Below are positions 6,156 to 12,557 of a stretch of 18,592 nucleotides of DNA, one piece after another; within the stretch, counting starts at the first letter, position 1, and each line of letters begins with the position of its first letter. Position numbers and translations under genes: made by a program. This stretch comes from Actinomycetota bacterium (GTDB lineage: Bacteria; Actinomycetota; Thermoleophilia; Gaiellales; Gaiellaceae). The stretch is taken from assembly GCA_005884155.1 (NCBI GenBank), contig VAXD01000044.1:1-18592 (forward strand), written 5' to 3'. The notes beneath the pieces were generated by a model. That model worked only from the letters and a program-made list of their open reading frames with translations. It made no database searches and had not been told where the DNA came from.

Positions 6156-7038
6156 AGTCGCGGACGAGCGCGAGCGTCTCCTCCGGCTGCTCCGCCTGCG
6201 CCATGTGCGAGCTCTCCTCGAGCAACACGTACTCGGAGCCCGGGATCGCGCGGTGCGCGGCCTCGGTCATCGTAGGCGTCACCTCGTCGTAGCGGCCCGA
6301 GAAGACGAGCGTCGGCACCCGGATCTCGCCGAGCCGCGGCGTGATGTCCCAGTCGCGCAGCGTCCCGATCACGTGGAACTCGCTCGGCCCGTTCATCGCG
6401 TGGTAGACCTCGGGATTGGCATCGAGCAGCTGGAAACACTCGACGAGCCAGTCGGGCCAGGGGTCGGCGCGGCAGACGTGCCGCTTGTAGAACTCCATCG
6501 ACGCCGCCTCGTACTCGGGATCGTCGGTCGTCCCGGCCTCCTCGTGCCGCCGAAGCGTCTCCTCGACCTCCGGCGGCAGCTCCGCCCGTAGCCGCGCCAG
6601 CTCCGGCATCCACGCGGGCACGCTCGGCGGCGAGCTTTCGACGATCAGCGAGACGAGTCCCTCCGGCTGGTCGGCCGCGTACTGCATGCCGAGCATCCCG
6701 CCCCATGAGTGGCCGAGGATGTGCACCCGCTCGAGCCCGAGCGCCTCTCGAACGACGCCGACCTCCTCGACGAACAGCTCCGGCTGCCAGATCGAGGCCT
6801 CGTGCGGCTCCAGCAGGCCCGAGTTGCCCGAGCCGAGCTGGTCGTAGAAGACGACGCGCCGCTCGTCCGCCAGGGCCTCGTACGGCTTGAGATGTAGCCA
6901 GTTCGCGCCCGGCCCGCCGTGCAGGCAGAGCAGCGGCAGGCGCGCCTCGTCCTCGTGCGCCGCGGCGACCGAGCGGTACCACGTCCGCCCGCCCCTGAAC
7001 GGGACGAAACCCTCCTCGACCCGCTCCGCGACGGCCAC
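6130..7038 (-). CDS. Alpha/beta hydrolase, proline iminopeptidase family (S33)
   Basis: A 302-residue cytoplasmic alpha/beta hydrolase. It has the HGGPG oxyanion motif (40-44) that marks prolyl aminopeptidases, YDQLGSGNS (65-73), and the nucleophile elbow GHSWGGM with S111. The acid is D251 (FSGRYDEVTP) and the base H278 (ESSHMAQ). Residues about 135-235 form the helical cap. The family removes N-terminal proline or other residues from peptides, but several members act on amides or esters, so the substrate is open. The start is GTG 7038: no other start codon is in frame nearby, and the only SD-like GAGG is just 2 nt upstream, which is too close to be ideal. The 3-prime end overlaps the small membrane protein gene. 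It is divergent from the tandem-repeat secreted protein gene. Confidence 0.9.
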   Translation of the reverse strand: MAVAERVEEGFVPFRGGRTWYRSVAAAHEDEARLPLLCLHGGPGANWLHLKPYEALADERRVVFYDQLGSGNSGLLEPHEASIWQPELFVEEVGVVREALGLERVHILGHSWGGMLGMQYAADQPEGLVSLIVESSPPSVPAWMPELARLRAELPPEVEETLRRHEEAGTTDDPEYEAASMEFYKRHVCRADPWPDWLVECFQLLDANPEVYHAMNGPSEFHVIGTLRDWDITPRLGEIRVPTLVFSGRYDEVTPTMTEAAHRAIPGSEYVLLEESSHMAQAEQPEETLALVRDFIARAERS

Positions 7039-7135
7039 CGCCTCATCTTTCCACGCCGAACGTTTACGTCGGCCTTACAGCCGGATCATCGGCCCCTGAC
7101 AACGCGGCGCAACGATTCGCCCGATCCCTCGATCC

Positions 7136-7141
7136 AAGGAG
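7136..7141 (+). promoter_or_regulatory. Shine-Dalgarno of the tandem-repeat secreted protein gene
   Basis: AAGGAG, 6 nt before ATG 7148. It is one of the few well-formed ribosome-binding sites in this window and fixes the start. Confidence 0.8.
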
Positions 7142-7147
7142 TGACAG

Positions 7148-7876
7148 ATGAAACGGCACCTGTTCTACCTCGGGCTCGTCGCCCTCGCGGTGCTGACGGT
7201 AGGCACCTCCAGCTCGCTGGCCGCCCGGCAGAGCGGCACGATCGGCTACGTCTTCAACGGCCAGCTGCTCGCAGACGCCGGTAATTCGCCCTCGCTCTTC
7301 GTGGACGTCCACGGCGGCAACAAGCCCGCACTGCGCAAGCTGATCGGCCAGGGTCGGACGCAGCAGTTCGCGGTCGATGCCGGCACGCAGTACATCCGCT
7401 GGACGGACGGCCAGCCGGCCCTCGTGAACGAGGCGAGCCTCGTCGCGGGCGACTTCGTCACGATCCGCGTCCGCGCGGCGCGTGACGCCTCGCTCGGCCA
7501 GATCGAGTCGACTCCCGCCTGGCGCGTCGCCGACCGCGGCGCCAACAACGGTCACCCGCGGCGGCCGCTCTGGCTCTTCATCGGCACGCTCAACGCTCCG
7601 GCGGCGGGCGGCCACTTCTCGCTCCACATCACCAACGGGAACCTGCTCGCGCTCCGCAAGATGCTTGGCGCGCCGCTCGACGAGACCTTCACGTACGACT
7701 CGCACACGATCTTCGTGCTCTGGCAGCACGGCGTTCCGACCGTGATCCAGCCCGGCCAGATGGTGGTCGGCGACCGGATCTCCGTCCGGATCCGCGCTCC
7801 GCGGCGCGACTCGCTCGGCCAGGCCGAGGCCGTCCCGGCGAATCACGTCGGCGACCACGAGCCCGGCACCTCCTAG
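7148..7876 (+). CDS. Secreted protein with two tandem homologous domains, function unknown
   Basis: A 242-residue product with a signal peptide (MKRHLFYLGLVALAVLTVGT then SSSLAARQ, cleavage near residue 25). The mature part is an internal duplication with a constant offset of 107 residues and no gaps over the core. ALRKLIG (61-67) pairs with ALRKMLG (168-174), DFVTIRVRAARDASLGQIES (102-121) pairs with DRISVRIRAPRRDSLGQAEA, and a Trp-containing strand (YIRW / IFVLW) also recurs. Each unit looks like an all-beta domain of about 95 residues. No cysteines, no membrane anchor and no catalytic motif are seen, so an extracellular or cell-wall binding or structural role is plausible but unproven. A strong hairpin terminator follows at 7898-7926. 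Confidence 0.8.
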   Translation: MKRHLFYLGLVALAVLTVGTSSSLAARQSGTIGYVFNGQLLADAGNSPSLFVDVHGGNKPALRKLIGQGRTQQFAVDAGTQYIRWTDGQPALVNEASLVAGDFVTIRVRAARDASLGQIESTPAWRVADRGANNGHPRRPLWLFIGTLNAPAAGGHFSLHITNGNLLALRKMLGAPLDETFTYDSHTIFVLWQHGVPTVIQPGQMVVGDRISVRIRAPRRDSLGQAEAVPANHVGDHEPGTS

Positions 7877-7897
7877 CAGTAACACCCCTCCCCACCT

Positions 7898-7926
7898 GAG
7901 AGAGGCCGCTCCCCGCGGCCTCTCTC
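7898..7926 (+). terminator. Intrinsic terminator-like hairpin
   Basis: A perfect 12-bp stem, GAGAGAGGCCGC (7898-7909) and GCGGCCTCTCTC (7915-7926), with a 5-nt loop TCCCC. It lies 22 nt after the stop of the secreted-protein gene and is followed by the moderately T-rich TCTCATCT. It separates that gene from mreB, and it is the only clear terminator in the window. Confidence 0.75.
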
Positions 7927-7931
7927 TCATC

Positions 7932-7937
7932 TAGGGT
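7932..7937 (+). promoter_or_regulatory. Probable -10 box for mreB
   Basis: TAGGGT, then 7 nt, then GTG 7945, with no Shine-Dalgarno. Because the terminator stem ends at 7926, mreB needs its own promoter and this spacing fits a leaderless transcript. Confidence 0.4.
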
Positions 7938-7944
7938 CCGCACC

Positions 7945-8982
7945 GTGCGTCTGCGGGGGTCTTTCGGAGGCCGCGACCTCGCGGTCGATCTTGGGACGGC
8001 GAACACGCTCGTCTTCATCCGCGGGCGCGGAATCGTGCTCTTCGAGCCGTCCGTGGTCGCGTTCTCCGAGGAGACGGGCCAGATACACGCGGTCGGTTCG
8101 GAGGCGCGGCGCATGATCGGCCGCACGCCCGCGACGATCCGAGCCACGCGCCCGCTCCGTCACGGCGTGATCGCGGACTTCGAGATCACCGAGCAGATGC
8201 TGCGTCACTTCATCACGAAGGCTGCGGGCAGCCGCTATGCCTTTGCGCGCGTCGTCCTCTGCGTGCCGAGCGGGATCACGGACGTCGAGCGGCGCGCCGT
8301 CGACGAGGCCACGCGATCCGCGGGGGCCCGCAGCGTCTTCCTGATCGAGGAGCCGATGGCCGCGGCAATCGGCGCCAACCTTCCGGTCGCCGAGGCTGTC
8401 GCCAGCATGGTGATCGACATCGGCGGCGGCACTACGGAGGTGGCGGTCATCGCCCTCGGCGGGATGGTCGTCTGGGAGTCGATTCGCGTCGGCGGCTACG
8501 AGATGGACGACGCGATCGTCGACCACGTCAAGAACACGCACAAGCTGCTGATCGGCCAGGAGACGGCCGAGTCGGCCAAGATCGCGACCGGCTCGGCGTG
8601 GCCGGTCGAGGGAGAGCTGGCCGACACGCAGGTCGCGGGCCGCGACCTCGTCACGGGGCTGCTGCGCCGGGCGACGATCGGCGCCGACGACATCCGCCGC
8701 GCGCTCGAGCCGCCGGTCGCGCGCATCGTCGCAGCGGTCAAGGACACGCTCGAGCGGACGCCGCCCGAGCTGGCGGCCGATCTCGGCGAGCGCGGGATCG
8801 TGCTCGCCGGCGGCGGCTCGCTCTTGCGCGGCATCGACGAGCGGCTCCGGAACGAGGTCGGCCTGCCGGTGCAGCGCGTCGAGTCGCCGCTTACGTGCGT
8901 CGCAGAAGGCGCCGGGCGAAGCCTCGACGAGCTGGAAACGCTCGAGCGCTCCGCGAAGGCCCAGCGCCGAGTGCGCCACTAG
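7945..8982 (+). CDS. mreB: MreB-like actin-family cell-shape protein (orphan)
   Basis: A 345-residue bacterial actin homologue that polymerises with ATP beneath the membrane and guides cell-wall synthesis. Visible nucleotide-binding motifs: phosphate-1 DLGTANT (15-21), phosphate-2 DIGGGTTE (158-165), GQETAESAK (204-212) in the E-x2-K connecting region, and the adenosine loop AGGGSLLRG (288-296). The IEEPMAAAIGA helix (134-144) is strongly MreB-like. The N-terminus (RLRGSFGG) lacks an obvious long amphipathic helix. The gene is not next to mreC, mreD or a penicillin-binding protein, so it is either a second copy or a species-specific relocation. It starts at GTG 7945. Its last 92 nt overlap the convergent zinc-ribbon gene. 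Confidence 0.92.
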   Translation: MRLRGSFGGRDLAVDLGTANTLVFIRGRGIVLFEPSVVAFSEETGQIHAVGSEARRMIGRTPATIRATRPLRHGVIADFEITEQMLRHFITKAAGSRYAFARVVLCVPSGITDVERRAVDEATRSAGARSVFLIEEPMAAAIGANLPVAEAVASMVIDIGGGTTEVAVIALGGMVVWESIRVGGYEMDDAIVDHVKNTHKLLIGQETAESAKIATGSAWPVEGELADTQVAGRDLVTGLLRRATIGADDIRRALEPPVARIVAAVKDTLERTPPELAADLGERGIVLAGGGSLLRGIDERLRNEVGLPVQRVESPLTCVAEGAGRSLDELETLERSAKAQRRVRH

Positions 8983-9244
8983 CCGCGCCGAGGAAGAGCG
9001 AAAGCCGGTCGGCCTCGTCCTCCTCGAGCGACACGGCGGCTTCGGCGACACCGTCGGAGCTCCAGACGCTGAACCGCACCTGCGGCTCCTCGGTCAGGTA
9101 GCGGGAGACCCGGAGCGCCTTGCCACGGTCGGCCGGGTGCGCACGGAAGAACTCGACCAGCTTGCTGCGCTGCGGCGAAGCGCACCAGGGGCAGAAACGG
9201 AAAGCCGCTTCCAGCTCGCCACCGCACTCGGCGCAGACGCGCAC
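8891..9244 (-). CDS. Zinc-ribbon protein, function unknown
   Basis: A 117-residue product beginning (M)RVCAECGGELEAAFRFCPWC: a four-cysteine zinc ribbon (C4, C7, C18, C21). Residues about 25-80 (SKLVEFFRAHPADRGKALRV, SRYLTEEPQVRFSVWSSDG, VAEAAVSLEEDEADRLSLF) look like a small alpha/beta module. The C-terminal 30 residues are Ala/Arg-rich and antisense to the end of mreB, so they may be poorly conserved. The GTG start at 9244 is fixed by a strong Shine-Dalgarno, AAGGAGGT at 9261-9254. Rubredoxin-like metal or nucleic-acid binding is possible; no specific function can be assigned. It overlaps mreB by 92 nt. Confidence 0.75.
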   Translation of the reverse strand: MRVCAECGGELEAAFRFCPWCASPQRSKLVEFFRAHPADRGKALRVSRYLTEEPQVRFSVWSSDGVAEAAVSLEEDEADRLSLFLGAASGALGAGPSRSARAFPARRGFARRLLRRT

Positions 9245-9253
9245 CCTGCTCCC

Positions 9254-9261
9254 ACCTCCTT
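9254..9261 (-). promoter_or_regulatory. Shine-Dalgarno of the zinc-ribbon gene
   Basis: The minus strand reads AAGGAGGT, 9 nt before GTG 9244. A TACGGT box at 9275-9270 could be its -10, giving a short leader. Confidence 0.65.
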
Positions 9262-9302
9262 CGCGCGTAACCGTACCCCCTTCGAGTGATTTTCGGGCTT
9301 AC

Positions 9303-9320
9303 CCCGCACGGTTTTGCGGG
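9303..9320. other. Short hairpin in the zinc-ribbon / sigma-factor divergent region
   Basis: CCCGCA (9303-9308) and TGCGGG (9315-9320) form a perfect 6-bp stem with a 6-nt loop. On the plus strand it is followed by CGATTCCTTCTTTT, so it looks like a weak terminator or attenuator, but no plus-strand gene ends just before it. It could be an operator or part of a longer leader of the sigma gene. Confidence 0.35.
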
Positions 9321-9351
9321 CGATTCCTTCTTTTGGACATGGGCGCAGGGA

Positions 9352-9380
9352 TTGGAACGCCGTGCACGGGGTAGACAACG
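9352..9380 (+). promoter_or_regulatory. Possible ECF-type promoter of the sigma-factor gene
   Basis: TTGGAAC (9352-9358) matches the GGAAC -35 element favoured by many ECF sigma factors. A GAC-containing segment follows about 16 nt later (9375-9380), and the start codon lies at 9395. ECF genes are commonly autoregulated from such promoters. The -10 match is weak. Confidence 0.3.
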
Positions 9381-9394
9381 CGCGAGGTGCCTGA

Positions 9395-10462
9395 GTGAGC
9401 TCGCTCCCCGTACCGTCACACGAGGACGAGCTCGGCTCGCTCTACGAGCGCCACGCGCCCCGGATGTTCGCGTACTGCCTCCGCCGGCTCCCAAGCCGGG
9501 AGGAGGCCGAGGACGCCGTGCAGCAGACGTTCCTCAACGCCTACCGCGGGCTGCAGCGCGGGACGACCCCGCGCTCGGAGACGGCCTGGCTCTACAAGAT
9601 CGCCGAGAACGTGTGCCGGGAACGGCGCCGCGCGGCCTGGCGCCGCCGCCGCGTCGAGACGGTGCACGACCCCGACGGGATCGCGCGCGCGGCCGCACCG
9701 GAAAGCGAGCACGACGAGCTCGCCGGCCTCGCCGATGCGCTCTCCGAGCTTGCGCCGAACCAGCAGCGCGCCATCCTGCTGCGCGAGTGGCAGGGGCTCT
9801 CCTACCGGGAGATCGCCACCGAGCTGGGCGTGACCCAGGCCGCGGTCGAGACGCTGCTCTTCCGGGCCCGCCGCTCGCTCGCGACCAAGCTCGACCGCAC
9901 GCGCGCCCGCGCGATCGCGAACCTCGGCTCCGCCGCGGCTTGGGGGAAGTCGCTCCTCGGCGGCGCCGCCGCGAAGATTGCGGCGACGGCGGGCGTGTTT
10001 ATCGCGGTGACCGCGATGACGCCGGCGCTCCGGGAACAGATCCAGGGCGCGTTCGCCTCGCCGCCGCCGGCGAAGCAATCCGGGGTGGCCGAGATCGCCT
10101 TGCAGCCCGGTGCGCTCGGTCTGAGCGCCGAGCTGCAGAAGCCCTCATCCGCGGGCGGCGCGCGCCTGGCGCATCCAGCGGGCGGGAAGAACAGCGGCCT
10201 GCACGTCCGTGCCGCACGCCACTCTCGGCCTCCGGTCGGGACGGATCCACCTCCGCCGCCCGGTGGTTTGCCACCGGCGCCACCGCCTCCGCCCGGGCTG
10301 CTGCCCCCACCGCCCCCGGTAGGCGGCGGCCTGCCGCCGGCTCCTCCGCTCCCACCGGCCCCTCCGCTGCCGCCGGTTCCGCCGCTGCCGCCGGTTCCGC
10401 CGCTGCCGCCGCCACCGCCTATCGTGCCGCCGGTCCCGCCGCCGCCGATTCCCCTCCCCTAG
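9395..10462 (+). CDS. ECF-family sigma factor with C-terminal membrane segment and proline-rich tail
   Basis: A 355-residue protein. Region sigma-2 lies at about 14-80 (ELGSLYERHAPRMFAYCLRR, EEAEDAVQQTFLNAYRG, ETAWLYKIAENVCRERRR). Region sigma-4 lies at about 108-165 (LSELAPNQQRAILLREWQGL then SYREIATELGVTQAAVETLL). ECF factors normally end here. This one continues with a hydrophobic stretch at about 187-209 (LLGGAAAKIAATAGVFIAVT) and then 145 residues ending in an almost pure Pro/Leu/Val/Gly tail (281-355) with PPLPPVP repeats. A membrane-anchored sigma factor with an extracytoplasmic tail is one reading; a soluble regulatory extension is another. No separate anti-sigma gene is adjacent. It starts at GTG 9395 with GAGG about 8 nt upstream. 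The 3-prime end overlaps the permease gene by 44 nt. Confidence 0.87.
   Translation: MSSLPVPSHEDELGSLYERHAPRMFAYCLRRLPSREEAEDAVQQTFLNAYRGLQRGTTPRSETAWLYKIAENVCRERRRAAWRRRRVETVHDPDGIARAAAPESEHDELAGLADALSELAPNQQRAILLREWQGLSYREIATELGVTQAAVETLLFRARRSLATKLDRTRARAIANLGSAAAWGKSLLGGAAAKIAATAGVFIAVTAMTPALREQIQGAFASPPPAKQSGVAEIALQPGALGLSAELQKPSSAGGARLAHPAGGKNSGLHVRAARHSRPPVGTDPPPPPGGLPPAPPPPPGLLPPPPPVGGGLPPAPPLPPAPPLPPVPPLPPVPPLPPPPPIVPPVPPPPIPLP
10364..10411 (+). repeat. 18-bp tandem repeat coding for PLPPVP units
   Basis: CCGCTGCCGCCGGTTCCG occurs at 10364-10381 and again exactly at 10382-10399, with a partial third copy to 10411. It encodes the proline-rich tail of the sigma factor. Such repeats expand and contract by slippage. 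The repeat ends just before the antisense permease stop codon at 10419-10421. Confidence 0.8.
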
Positions 10463-11663
10463 CCGCCCGGCGCGACTCGAACTTCGCGCGGCATCCCGGG
10501 CCGCAGAAGAAGTACGTCCGGCCGCCGAGGTCGAGCTGCAGCGCCTTGCTCCGGTCGACCGTCATCCCGCACACCGGGTCGCGCGCGCCACGCCGAAGCG
10601 TGAGGGCGACGAGTCCCCCTGCCACCAGCGTGAACAGGATGTTGAGCACCGTCGTGTAGTTCCACGAGATCCCGCGCGCCGCGATCGAGTCGATCGACGG
10701 CCTGTTCTGCGGGATCAGCCCGAGCGCACTGAAGATCCCGTCGACGGCGAGCGCGGCGATGACCATCGAGCCGAACATCAGGCCGACGATCAGCGCGGTC
10801 AGCGGCCCGCCGTAGTAGCGCCGGTAGATGAGCACGAGCGGGATGATCAGCAGGTCGGCGTAGATGAACGCGATCACGCCCGCGAAGGAGATTCCCCCGC
10901 CCCAGAGCACCGCAGCCAGCGGCACGTTCCCGACCGAGCAGACGAACGAGAGCACCGCCACCAACGGCCCGAGGAGCACGTTCTCGAGCAATTGCGGCGT
11001 GCCTCCGGTTCCCGTCAGGAAAAGGTCGTTGAAGAAGGCCATCGGTAGCAGCGCGACAAAGCCCGCGATCAAGAACCCGGCCATGATCTCCTTCCAGAGC
11101 ATCTCGACGTCACCGCGGAAGTTGTGCGCGACGTCCGACCAGGCGTCGAGCGAGAGGACGCGCGGAGCGCCGGAGGCGGTGTGGTGCACGTGGCCGGTGT
11201 CCGCCGCGAGCGCGTGCTCGCGCGCCTCCTCCTCGGCGCGGCGCGACACGAACAGTCTGAGCCCGCCCCACATCAGCACGATCAGGATCAGCCCGCCGAT
11301 CAGCTCCGCGAGCGTGAACTGCCAGCCGATGAAGATCCAGAGCACGATCCCGAGCTCGAAAACCAGGTTCGTCGAGGCGAACTGGAACACCATCGCCGAG
11401 ACGAGGCTCGCGCCCTGCTGGAAGAGCGATTTCGCGATCGCAACTGCTGCGTAGCTGCACGACGACGAGGCGGCCCCGAGCCCGGTCGCCAGCGCCACGT
11501 CACGCGGCCCGCGCCGGCCGAGCGCCCGCTCGAGCCGCGCCCGCGGCACCCACGCCTGCACGATCCCGGAGAGCACAAACCCGAGCACCAGCGCCCACCA
11601 GACCTCCCAGGCCATCTGGAAGGCGTTCCAGAGCCCCTGGCCGACCTGATCGAGCACGTCCAC
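10419..11663 (-). CDS. YraQ/ArsP-type permease fused to a C-terminal YHS domain
   Basis: A 414-residue multi-pass membrane protein. It has two homologous hydrophobic blocks (about 17-140 and 190-355), each with a family cysteine motif: SSSCSYAA (66-73, C69) and CSVGNVPLAAVLW (242-254). This places it in the DUF318/YraQ permease family, which includes the arsenical exporter ArsP. The loop between the blocks is cytoplasm-sized and His-containing (TGHVHHT, 156-162). The C-terminus (about 362-396) is a YHS domain, DPVCGMTVD then YFFCGPGCRAKF, with C365, C387 and C391 as likely metal ligands. A heavy-metal or metalloid efflux role is inferred; the ion is unknown. It starts at GTG 11663 (GTG 11657 also possible) with TACGCT 6 nt upstream. 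It overlaps the sigma gene by 44 nt. Confidence 0.87.
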   Translation of the reverse strand: MDVLDQVGQGLWNAFQMAWEVWWALVLGFVLSGIVQAWVPRARLERALGRRGPRDVALATGLGAASSSCSYAAVAIAKSLFQQGASLVSAMVFQFASTNLVFELGIVLWIFIGWQFTLAELIGGLILIVLMWGGLRLFVSRRAEEEAREHALAADTGHVHHTASGAPRVLSLDAWSDVAHNFRGDVEMLWKEIMAGFLIAGFVALLPMAFFNDLFLTGTGGTPQLLENVLLGPLVAVLSFVCSVGNVPLAAVLWGGGISFAGVIAFIYADLLIIPLVLIYRRYYGGPLTALIVGLMFGSMVIAALAVDGIFSALGLIPQNRPSIDSIAARGISWNYTTVLNILFTLVAGGLVALTLRRGARDPVCGMTVDRSKALQLDLGGRTYFFCGPGCRAKFESRRAARGGESAAAGPAAR

Positions 11664-11665
11664 GC

Positions 11666-11698
11666 GCCGAGCGTAGCGACGACCCGGCCTCGCTCGGC
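11666..11698. promoter_or_regulatory. Inverted repeat in the permease / dehydrogenase divergent region
   Basis: GCCGAGCG (11666-11673) and CGCTCGGC (11691-11698) are perfect 8-nt inverted arms, 17 nt apart, within the 60-nt gap between two divergent start codons. One arm overlaps the permease -10 candidate TACGCT (minus strand 11675-11670). Possibly an operator for a metal- or redox-responsive repressor; no regulator gene is adjacent. Confidence 0.4.
11670..11675 (-). promoter_or_regulatory. Probable -10 box for the permease gene
   Basis: The minus strand reads TACGCT (TAnnnT), then 6 nt, then GTG 11663. No Shine-Dalgarno is present, so a leaderless message is likely. Confidence 0.4.
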
Positions 11699-11723
11699 AG
11701 GGTCCGGCTGCAATGATCGCGCC

Positions 11724-12557
11724 GTGGCTAAGGTCGCAGTCGTGGGGCTCGGCGGGATGGGCAGCCGCATCGCGCGGCGCCTCGCCGACGCCGGCCACGA
11801 GCTGACCGTCTGGAACCGGACGCGCTCGAAGGCCGACGCGCTCGGAGTGCCCGTCGCCGACACTCCGGCCGCGGCAGCGGCGGGCTCGGAGGTCGTGATC
11901 ACGATGGTCGCCGACCCGCTTGCACTACAGACCGTCACCGAGGGCCCGGAAGGCGTGGCGGCAGGTGCGGGCGATGAGACGACGTTGATCGACATGTCGA
12001 CCGTGGGCCCGGCTGCGATCGAGCGGCTCCGCGGGGTCGTGTCTGCACCGCTCCTGGACGCTCCCGTGCTCGGCAGCCTGAGCGAGGCAGAGTCAGGGAC
12101 GCTGCACATCTTCGTCGGCGGCGAGCGCGAGGACTACGAGCGGTGGCAGGGGTTACTGAGCGTGCTCGGGACGCCCATCCGCGTGGGCCCGAGCGGCGCG
12201 GGCGCGTCGGCGAAGCTCGTGGCCAATACGACTCTGGTCGACGTGATCGCAACCATCGGCGAGGCCTTGGCGCTCGCCGAGGCGCTCGGCCTCTCCCGAG
12301 ACGCGGCCTTCGCGGTGCTCGCGACCACCGCGCTCGGCGACCAGGCCGAACGCCGCCGCCCGGCGCTCGAGTCCGGCGAGTTCCCGCCGCGTTTCCCGCT
12401 CCGGCTCGCCCGGAAGGACGCCGACCTGATCGCCGAGCAGGGCCTCGACCTGCGCGTCACCGACGCCGCCCGCTCGTGGCTCCATGAGGCGACCGACGAC
12501 GATCAGGACTACTCGGCGGTGCTGCGCGTGATCCTGGAGAGAGCTACTCGACGGTGA
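11724..12557 (+). CDS. NAD(P)-binding beta-hydroxyacid dehydrogenase-family protein
   Basis: A 277-residue protein of the 3-hydroxyisobutyrate / tartronate-semialdehyde reductase / glyoxylate reductase family. The N-terminal Rossmann domain has VVGLGGMGSRIARRL (6-20) and a WNRTRSK turn (30-36), whose Arg next to Asn suggests a preference for NADPH. The substrate loop is DAPVLGSLSEAESGTL (112-127), a variant of the usual DAPVSGG. The catalytic lysine is K164 in GAGASAKLVANT. The second family lysine, K231, is in RKDADLI. The substrate cannot be told from sequence; imine reductases share the fold but usually lack the lysine. It starts at GTG 11724; the open frame further upstream is antisense to the permease. 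It overlaps the end of glmS by 14 nt. Confidence 0.9.
   Translation: MAKVAVVGLGGMGSRIARRLADAGHELTVWNRTRSKADALGVPVADTPAAAAAGSEVVITMVADPLALQTVTEGPEGVAAGAGDETTLIDMSTVGPAAIERLRGVVSAPLLDAPVLGSLSEAESGTLHIFVGGEREDYERWQGLLSVLGTPIRVGPSGAGASAKLVANTTLVDVIATIGEALALAEALGLSRDAAFAVLATTALGDQAERRRPALESGEFPPRFPLRLARKDADLIAEQGLDLRVTDAARSWLHEATDDDQDYSAVLRVILERATRR

Noticed and set aside
10250..10460. Short CCG-rich repeats that could suggest a CRISPR-like or minisatellite array.
   Set aside because: Units are in frame, code for Pro-Leu-Pro-Pro-Val-Pro and have no unique spacers; this is a coding repeat.
9286..10659. A 457-codon plus-strand frame over the sigma-factor gene.
   Set aside because: It is a different frame from the sigma factor, Arg/Ala-rich, and has no recognisable domain; the sigma-2 and sigma-4 motifs are all in the other frame.
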